Positions 33,831 through 39,617 of a DNA stretch of 39,617 nt are shown here, piece after piece (the first letter of the stretch is position 1; every line of letters begins with the position of its first letter). Source of the DNA: Bacillus sp. FJAT-29790 (lineage in GTDB: Bacteria > Bacillota > Bacilli > Bacillales > Cytobacillaceae); NCBI RefSeq assembly GCF_019039215.1, contig NZ_JAHNZZ010000001.1, forward strand, positions 861,307 to 900,923, read 5' to 3'. The position numbers and the translations under genes were made by a program. Below the pieces are notes generated by a model. It worked only from the letters and a program-made list of their open reading frames with translations. It had not been told where the DNA came from and searched no databases.

Positions 33831-36800
33831 TGCCGAAAGTAAATCGAATCCGGGTAACCAATCTGAAATTGGACAAAGGGGACAAAGCGTTCGGTGATAA
33901 AATTTTTAGGCTTTACGGAAATAATTCCCTCTTTATTTTGGAAAACGGCGGAGGAAAAAGCAGTCTCATTCAATTAATTTTGCAAGTCGTTCTTCCCAAT
34001 TACGGGATAGATGGAAAAAAACTGAAGGATAATGTGAGGAAAGGCAGCACCATCCACATTGCCGTCGAGTGGATTCCAGATGATGAAAACTACGGAAAAT
34101 TTATCACCGGTTTTTCCTTCCATAATTACGGAGGGAAGATGGATGGGAATCCCAGCAAAAAAACGTACGAATATTTTAATTACTTGATAGATACCGATTT
34201 TGAAGGTGCTCCAAAACTAGAAGAGCTGAAATTTGTTAAAGATGGAAAGGTGATAGGAACAGACGAATTCAAAAGAGATATAAAAAAGAGTAAAGGGGTG
34301 CACGTTCGCGATACCAATTCCGAATACCAGGGAATCATTAGACAGTACGGCTTGGTGGAATCGGAGTGGAAGAGCATTGCAAAAGTTAATTTGGAAGAAG
34401 GAGGGGTAAAAGAATTTTTTGAAAAAGCGGAAACCACAACCAGTTTAATCGAAAAGTTGTTTATCCCCTCCTTATTAGAAAGTTTGTTTGAAAATGATAA
34501 AGAGAGAAAGGCCATTCTCGTTGCATTCAAAAGATATAAAGATAGTTTACTAGAGTTGCCTAAACTAGAAAAAGACCTAAATGATTTTAAAGTCGTCACG
34601 AATCACAGTGATGTGGTCATTGATGCTTGTAAAGAATACAACCAAGTGCTCCATATGCTTAAGGAAAGCAAAAGAGGGCTGGCCCAGCTTTATAAAATGG
34701 TACAACAGAGTTCGGAGGCAAGCGTCAAGTGGTTAACCATTGCTCACAAGGAATTAGTGGAAATGGAGCGGACTGAAAAAGATCTTAAGTGGAAGTTGGC
34801 ATCCTATGAAATTTTTCTTACCAAAGAGGATATGAAAAAACTAAAAAGTGAATTAGAAGATTGGGATGTTCAAATCGACTCCGAAAAAAAAGCAGTGGCA
34901 TACTCGGACCGAAAAGTAAAAGAACAAACTGCTGCCAAATTATATGAGGAATATCGAACTCACAAAGCTAACGCAAATAAGGCAGAATCCAGTCTGATGG
35001 TTATGTCATTGGAAAATAACGAGAAATCGGAACAGCTACAAAAAAGCAGAAAAACAGTTTCAGAAAATTACCGGTATTTGTTCAACCAGAATGCCAAAGA
35101 ACAAGGGGTTTTACATCAAGAGAGAAAAGACCAAATTGGGATTGAAAAAGAAGCAAAACAGACATTCAGCCAATCGAGCCATCAAAGAGGTCTACTCGTT
35201 ATAGAAAAAACACAAAACGAATTGTTCCTCTCACAACACGAAGAGGATGAAATTAAATTAAAACAAGCATTGTTAAGTGTATGGCAAACGGATATCCCCC
35301 AAACGAAAAACCATTTAATCGATTCGATAAAAGAGAAAAAAATAGAAGAAAAAAATCTGGAAGAAACCTTAACCCGAGTGGAAAACGAAATAATAGAAAA
35401 TGAAAAAAGAAAAACCAATTGTGCTAATGACATAAAAGAAGTGGAACGTTCTTTTGAAAAAACTGAAAAAGACTTTGAAATCCTCGCTTCTAAGGAATCG
35501 GAATTGAAAAATAAAATATCAGCTCATTTGTCGATTTTTATCCGGGAAAATTTATTTGAAGACCGTGACCGAATAGTAAACAACTTGGAAAGTCGAAAAA
35601 GAAATCTGGAAAGCGAGAGCATTAAATGTTCGATTGAAATGGGACATTTGGACCAAATCAAAAATAGCATTGAACAAAGGGGGTATCACGTCAACAGTGA
35701 ATTGGAAGCCGTAAAAGACTTCTTAATCAAAAAGGGAATTGATGTGGTGTTAGGGATCGACTTACTGACAAAGTTGGCTTTGAGCAATGAACAAAAAAAG
35801 GAATTGGTCAAAAAGAATCCACTTCTGACTTTTGCGATTGCCATTGAACAAAAACAATTAGTCTCCATCCAAAAAGCATTAGAGGGTTATAAGAAAGAAT
35901 TATCCATCCCCATCTTGTTTATTGAACGGGCCGAATTGGAAAATCAAGATAAAAAAGAAATGATCTTTTTACTGGAAAATCATCTTCACGTTTTTCATCG
36001 ATTCCATACTCGATTCAATCCAAGTGATTGGGAACAATATACCACCGACTTAGAAAAGGAAATCTCAAGGTTAAATAAAACGAAAGTAGATTTGTCAGCC
36101 AAAACAGATGAACTTCAGCAATTACACAGCAAATTAAATGTTTTTTGGAACCAATATTCTTCTGTTACTCGACAGATGTTTGGAAGTCAATTAAAGGAAT
36201 GGGAAAAACAATTAACGGAAAAGAAAGGAGAACTTTCCCGTTTGAATAATCAAACACAGGAAAATGAGGCGGAAAAAGAAAAGGCTAAAAAATACTTAAA
36301 GAATGTTAACGATTTGATGGTAAAACTGGATAAAAAAATAACTCTCATCCAGCAATTTAATGAGCGATATATGAACATTGGCAAAGCAAAAGAACAATTA
36401 GCAGAAGTTTCAAACAGCATAGAGTTATTGGATAAAAAAATACAAAACGCAACCAACGTATTGGAAAAATGCCAAGCAGAAAAAGAAAAAATTGGAGGCT
36501 TACTGCATAATCTTGATTTAGCACAAAAAAACTTGGAACGAGATAAAACAGAATACCAATATATCCAAACCGAAGAAGAAAGAATGACTACCCTCGAAAA
36601 ATATGAAAAGAACAAATCAGAATACAACGCCTTACGGAAACAAATGTCCGGAGAAGAAGAAAGAATGGAAGAATTAAGAGAAAATATCGAGAACTACAAT
36701 TCTTTGGCTAAAAAAATGGAGGAACAAATCCAAAAGGTTGGATTTAATATTGAATCCATTCTGCGTATGGGGATTGTATATGACCCATCGTTGTTGGAAC

Positions 36801-38197
36801 AATTCGAAGCGGATTTACAAGAAGTACAGGAACGATTGACCCAGCTTACCCAAAGTAGAGCAGGCACACAAAAGAAGTATGACTCAAAAGAGACGGAAGT
36901 AAAAGTGCTGGTGAAAAAGCTAAAAGAGGGCGATGAACAAATTGAGCCCTATGAATATGGCAGCAGCTACGAAAGTGAATTTGCCTTAATTTCAGAAGAG
37001 CTCAAACAAAGCATCAGCAAGATGGAAGAGAAAATACAAAAAATCAATCTCACCAAAGACTTAGAAAATGAGAACCAAGTTGCTATAGAAGAATTAAATG
37101 CGTCGAAAGATCTGATGTTGGAATTCTCTAATATCACAGCGGTAAAGGAGAATGATTGGCGAACGGATAAACCCATCAAATTGGTGAGGAATTACAAAAA
37201 AGAGATTTTAAACAGGCAGGAACAGCTTAAGGACAAACAGATTAGGGCAAAAAAATCCATTGAGTTATTAATGGAAGAAGTGGAGAAAACCAATAACCAT
37301 ACCATCGTTTCAATGACAAGGGATTTAACAAGAGTTTTAGAGAGTACGAAGGATGATTATGAGAAAATCATCTCGACATTTGTTCTCTTATTGGATGAAA
37401 TCAAACATTTTGAAGAAACGATTGAAATCAGCAAAAAGCAAACCGAAACGGGACGGGACCTGCTAATCGATCTAATGTACGAACGGGCTGAATTGCTTCA
37501 TCGAAACATCTTAGAAATTCAAAAAAGCACCCAAGTAGAGAGTGGGGGTGAAGTGCTCACCTACTTTAGGTTCAATTGGCCGAAAAAAGAAGATGAAGAT
37601 ATTAAAAGACAATTACGGGATTTCGTAGATGGGATTTTAATGCACCTAACTTCCCTTCAAGTCCAGGGTGTTTCGAACGACGAAATGGATAAAGAGTTTG
37701 AAAAGAGAGCGGATATGATTAACATTTTGAATTGTTATGCGGATATTTCCAGATGTAAAATCGAAACATTAAAACCACGAAACGAATTGTTAGCCGCGAA
37801 GAAGGAATGGGAATTGTGGGACCGGACCAAATCTTGGAGCAACGGGGAATTACACGCAACCAGAATGTCAATGTTTATCGGTTTTAACAGCCACTTACGT
37901 AAAAAACGGTACTCAAGAGAAAACGCTTGGAAATTTTTATTGGTGGATAATCCGTTTGGAGAAGCGAGCTCCGATCACGTTGTCAAGCCGATGATTGATT
38001 TGGCCAACAAATCACATACCCAATTATTCTGTTTTACAGGCATCAAAGATAAAAGTATCCAAGAGGAATTCGAGACGGTCATTCATAATAAGTACATCTT
38101 ACAAAGAGATATCCTATTTCTGGATAGTAAAACAGAATATAAGAAAGAGGAAGATCAGGAAGCAGCACTACTAGAAGTTGTCTTTTACGCAAAATAA
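33830..38197 (+). CDS. jetC: Wadjet SMC-like ATPase JetC
   Basis: JetC is the MukB-like motor that extrudes DNA loops and so senses small circular DNA. The 1455-residue chain has the SMC plan. The N-terminal head has Walker A LENGGGKSSLIQL (Lys43). Two long coiled-coil arms rich in Glu/Lys heptads (about 260-620 and 740-1250) flank a hinge-like region near 640-720 (KKGIDVVLGIDLLTKLAL to YKKELSIPILFIERAEL). The C-terminal head has a signature-like WSNGELHATRMS (from 1336) and Walker B KFLLVDNPFGEASSD (Asp1373). The residue after that Asp is Asn rather than the usual Glu, so the catalytic base may lie elsewhere, as may be normal in this branch. TAATG coupling with jetB; terminator after the stop. 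Confidence 0.9.
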   Translation: MPKVNRIRVTNLKLDKGDKAFGDKIFRLYGNNSLFILENGGGKSSLIQLILQVVLPNYGIDGKKLKDNVRKGSTIHIAVEWIPDDENYGKFITGFSFHNYGGKMDGNPSKKTYEYFNYLIDTDFEGAPKLEELKFVKDGKVIGTDEFKRDIKKSKGVHVRDTNSEYQGIIRQYGLVESEWKSIAKVNLEEGGVKEFFEKAETTTSLIEKLFIPSLLESLFENDKERKAILVAFKRYKDSLLELPKLEKDLNDFKVVTNHSDVVIDACKEYNQVLHMLKESKRGLAQLYKMVQQSSEASVKWLTIAHKELVEMERTEKDLKWKLASYEIFLTKEDMKKLKSELEDWDVQIDSEKKAVAYSDRKVKEQTAAKLYEEYRTHKANANKAESSLMVMSLENNEKSEQLQKSRKTVSENYRYLFNQNAKEQGVLHQERKDQIGIEKEAKQTFSQSSHQRGLLVIEKTQNELFLSQHEEDEIKLKQALLSVWQTDIPQTKNHLIDSIKEKKIEEKNLEETLTRVENEIIENEKRKTNCANDIKEVERSFEKTEKDFEILASKESELKNKISAHLSIFIRENLFEDRDRIVNNLESRKRNLESESIKCSIEMGHLDQIKNSIEQRGYHVNSELEAVKDFLIKKGIDVVLGIDLLTKLALSNEQKKELVKKNPLLTFAIAIEQKQLVSIQKALEGYKKELSIPILFIERAELENQDKKEMIFLLENHLHVFHRFHTRFNPSDWEQYTTDLEKEISRLNKTKVDLSAKTDELQQLHSKLNVFWNQYSSVTRQMFGSQLKEWEKQLTEKKGELSRLNNQTQENEAEKEKAKKYLKNVNDLMVKLDKKITLIQQFNERYMNIGKAKEQLAEVSNSIELLDKKIQNATNVLEKCQAEKEKIGGLLHNLDLAQKNLERDKTEYQYIQTEEERMTTLEKYEKNKSEYNALRKQMSGEEERMEELRENIENYNSLAKKMEEQIQKVGFNIESILRMGIVYDPSLLEQFEADLQEVQERLTQLTQSRAGTQKKYDSKETEVKVLVKKLKEGDEQIEPYEYGSSYESEFALISEELKQSISKMEEKIQKINLTKDLENENQVAIEELNASKDLMLEFSNITAVKENDWRTDKPIKLVRNYKKEILNRQEQLKDKQIRAKKSIELLMEEVEKTNNHTIVSMTRDLTRVLESTKDDYEKIISTFVLLLDEIKHFEETIEISKKQTETGRDLLIDLMYERAELLHRNILEIQKSTQVESGGEVLTYFRFNWPKKEDEDIKRQLRDFVDGILMHLTSLQVQGVSNDEMDKEFEKRADMINILNCYADISRCKIETLKPRNELLAAKKEWELWDRTKSWSNGELHATRMSMFIGFNSHLRKKRYSRENAWKFLLVDNPFGEASSDHVVKPMIDLANKSHTQLFCFTGIKDKSIQEEFETVIHNKYILQRDILFLDSKTEYKKEEDQEAALLEVVFYAK

Positions 38198-38244
38198 AAA
38201 ATGAGCAACAACTGAGCCCTTTATTTACTGTTTTGAAAAAACAA

Positions 38245-38277
38245 GATGGGATTGCTGCGGCAATCCCCATTTTTTAT
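38245..38277 (+). terminator. Terminator of the Wadjet operon
   Basis: ATGGGATTGC and GCAATCCCCAT form a stem with one bulged base and a TGCG loop, followed by TTTTTT. Confidence 0.85.
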
Positions 38278-38366
38278 TGAATTAGCGACCAGTTTAGTTG
38301 AAGATTAATCAGCTAAAAGTCGACTCTTGTGTTATGATTTCATTTACAAATAATAGGAGGTGACTA

Positions 38367-39042
38367 ATGTTGAAAAGATTAACTTGGCTTGAATTTGCAA
38401 TTGATTTAGAGAACGAGAATTTTGAAAATTATATTGAATTTATGGAAGAAAATATTCTTAAGGAACAGTCACAATTAGAACAATCTTATGACGAATATAT
38501 ATAAAATTATCCGCCAGAGGATCACGATCAAATTTTTGAATATATGTATGAAGATAAAATTTTATTATATCCGTCAGGTTTTCCTAAGATAATGCGAACG
38601 TCAGCTTTAATATCACAATACTCATATCTGAAAAAAACATTTCAATACAATTTCCAAAGAATGTGAAAGAAATTATAATATATCAATAAGTCCTGAAGAT
38701 ATTAGGCATAATGGTGTGAAAAAATATTTATTTTACTTACATAGAGTGGTGGGGTTAAATATCAACGAAACTGAAATATTATGGCAAAAGATATATGCTT
38801 ATAACCAAATAAGAAATCGTTTTGTTTATTCACCAGAAGAAAACTATACGGCGAAAGAAAAAGCCACTTATGAACAAAAGGTCAGGGGATTGTCATTCGA
38901 ACAAAATCAGATTAACCCAAATAAATTTATGCTAAAAAGTGTAGAAAAAGAAATTAATACGGACTTTTTAGAATTACTTACTCAAGCACTACAAATTGTT
39001 AGTGATGAAATAAAAAAGAAAGATAAAGAGCTCGGGCAATAA
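38367..39042 (+). pseudogene. Broken HEPN-like gene next to Wadjet
   Basis: AGGAGG lies 5-6 nt before ATG, and the first part reads MLKRLTWLEFAIDLENENFE to YDEYI and TAA at 38502. The same frame then continues as protein (NYPPEDHDQIFEYMYEDKIL, then LYPSGFPKIMRTSALISQYS). It shifts frame at a run of seven A near 38633, continuing as FNTISKECERNYNISISPED and YLHRVVGLNINETEILWQK to ELGQ. The C-terminal YNQIRNRFVYS resembles the HEPN RNase motif R-x4-6-H with Tyr in place of His. All segments read as one helical protein of about 225 residues, so it is one gene with a nonsense codon and a frameshift. It may be a former defence gene (inference). Confidence 0.6.
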
Positions 39043-39345
39043 GCCCTTTTCAAATTGAATTTACAGGGTAGGAAAGTTAAAAAATAAATAAAAGCACTAT
39101 TCTGTTTATAATAAGATACCGAAAATCTTATTTACAGTCTTGCCAGGTTACCGAAAGTATATAACAAACTTTATGAAAGAAATGTAAAAAGATGATTTTT
39201 TATATCATTAAGTAGCCTATACCATGAACTGACAAGGGTATGTACCATTATTACGAAAGTAGTAATCTGAACAAGTAAGTATCTGTCATGCTATTTAAGT
39301 AATTGTTGATGTTAGAATGTAGTTAGTACTATATCAATGAACATG

Positions 39346-39362
39346 TCCCACCGTCTCCACCA
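39346..39362 (+). other. Copy of the ssrA (tmRNA) 3' end, probable attachment site
   Basis: TCCCACCGTCTCCACCA is identical to the last 17 nt of Bacillus tmRNA as I remember it (the acceptor end and part of the T arm). No other part of tmRNA is present. Tyrosine-recombinase islands insert at this end of ssrA and leave such a copy at the far end. The rest of 39043-39514 is AT-rich and without a gene I can support. Confidence 0.65.
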
Positions 39363-39514
39363 TTATATAAGTTGTTAGATTACTTATTTTGTTGTGACTT
39401 GAACCATAATCTTGCCGCTTTGGCAACTATATGCTTCAAAAAACTCTTGGCAAACATATGCTTCAATAAATTTAGATTTGGAATAAGTCGTGACGTTAAT
39501 AAAAAAGTTTGATC

Positions 39515-39550
39515 AAAAATCCTGTGTTGAATATGCAGGATTTTTTTTTA
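39515..39550 (+). terminator. Terminator beyond the att-like site
   Basis: AATCCTG and CAGGATT form a stem with an 11-nt loop, followed by nine T. No gene precedes it in the window; it may be the original ssrA terminator displaced by the island (inference). Confidence 0.7.
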
Positions 39551-39617
39551 TTCCGCAAAACCAGCTAATAGTTTGTCAACATTTTTCAATAAAAAACTTT
39601 ATTTATCCATGCTATAC

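Noticed and set aside
34180..34599. 139-residue minus-strand frame inside jetC
   Set aside because: Ser/Phe-rich mirror of a Glu/Lys/Asp-rich coding strand, as expected by chance.
39346..39362. A tmRNA or tRNA gene
   Set aside because: Only the last 17 nt are present; no tRNA-like domain, tag frame or pseudoknots precede it.

Overview
The window looks like a chromosomal stretch of a spore-forming Bacillaceae (Bacillus/Neobacillus-type) bacterium. It is AT-rich, has strong AAGGAG/GGAGG ribosome sites, uses TTG and GTG starts freely, ends units with classical hairpin-plus-T terminators, and encodes Gram-positive lipoproteins and signal peptides. No rRNA, tRNA or CRISPR array was seen.

Layout. 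(1) 1-2.5 kb is a decay zone: a partial small membrane protein, a cysteine-rich Ena-like (DUF3992-like) spore-appendage candidate, and remnants of an XRE regulator, an SRPBCC-like protein, a LysM protein cut by a repeat, and a DUF2075 helicase. (2) 2.5-5.5 kb: a one-piece ECF sigma/anti-sigma fusion with a large outer domain, then YdeI. (3) 5.7-12 kb: a cyanophycin (or other beta-aspartyl polymer) utilisation cluster. A secreted cyanophycinase, an isoaspartyl dipeptidase and a YfcC-family transporter lie behind a perfect sigma-54 promoter. A divergent sigma-54 activator follows an 18-bp perfect inverted repeat and seems to start at a non-standard ATC codon. (4) 12.4-19.2 kb: LysR regulator and divergent NCS2 permease, ankyrin lipoprotein, DUF4256 protein, an unknown two-gene unit behind a long dyad, and a protein of three tandem RidA domains. 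(5) 19.3-20.1 kb: an IS1182-type transposase remnant. (6) 20.1-26.3 kb: EamA transporter, then a C4-acid catabolic cluster (DctA-like symporter, two-subunit Fe-S hydro-lyase, FAH-family enzyme, GntR regulator) with an operator-like palindrome in the promoter spacer. (7) 26.5-30 kb: OsmC protein among repeats, secreted M14 carboxypeptidase, membrane-anchored MTA/SAH nucleosidase. (8) 30.2-39.4 kb: a complete Wadjet-type operon in the order jetD-jetA-jetB-jetC, preceded by a possible leader peptide and a terminator, then a broken HEPN-like gene and a 17-nt copy of the 3' end of ssrA (tmRNA), which is probably the attachment site of an integrated island.

Eight copies of a roughly 55-bp imperfect palindrome (arms like GGTGCCTGACCCC / GGGGTCAGGCACC) lie between genes across the window. 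Some carry shared flanking blocks and several probably act as terminators.
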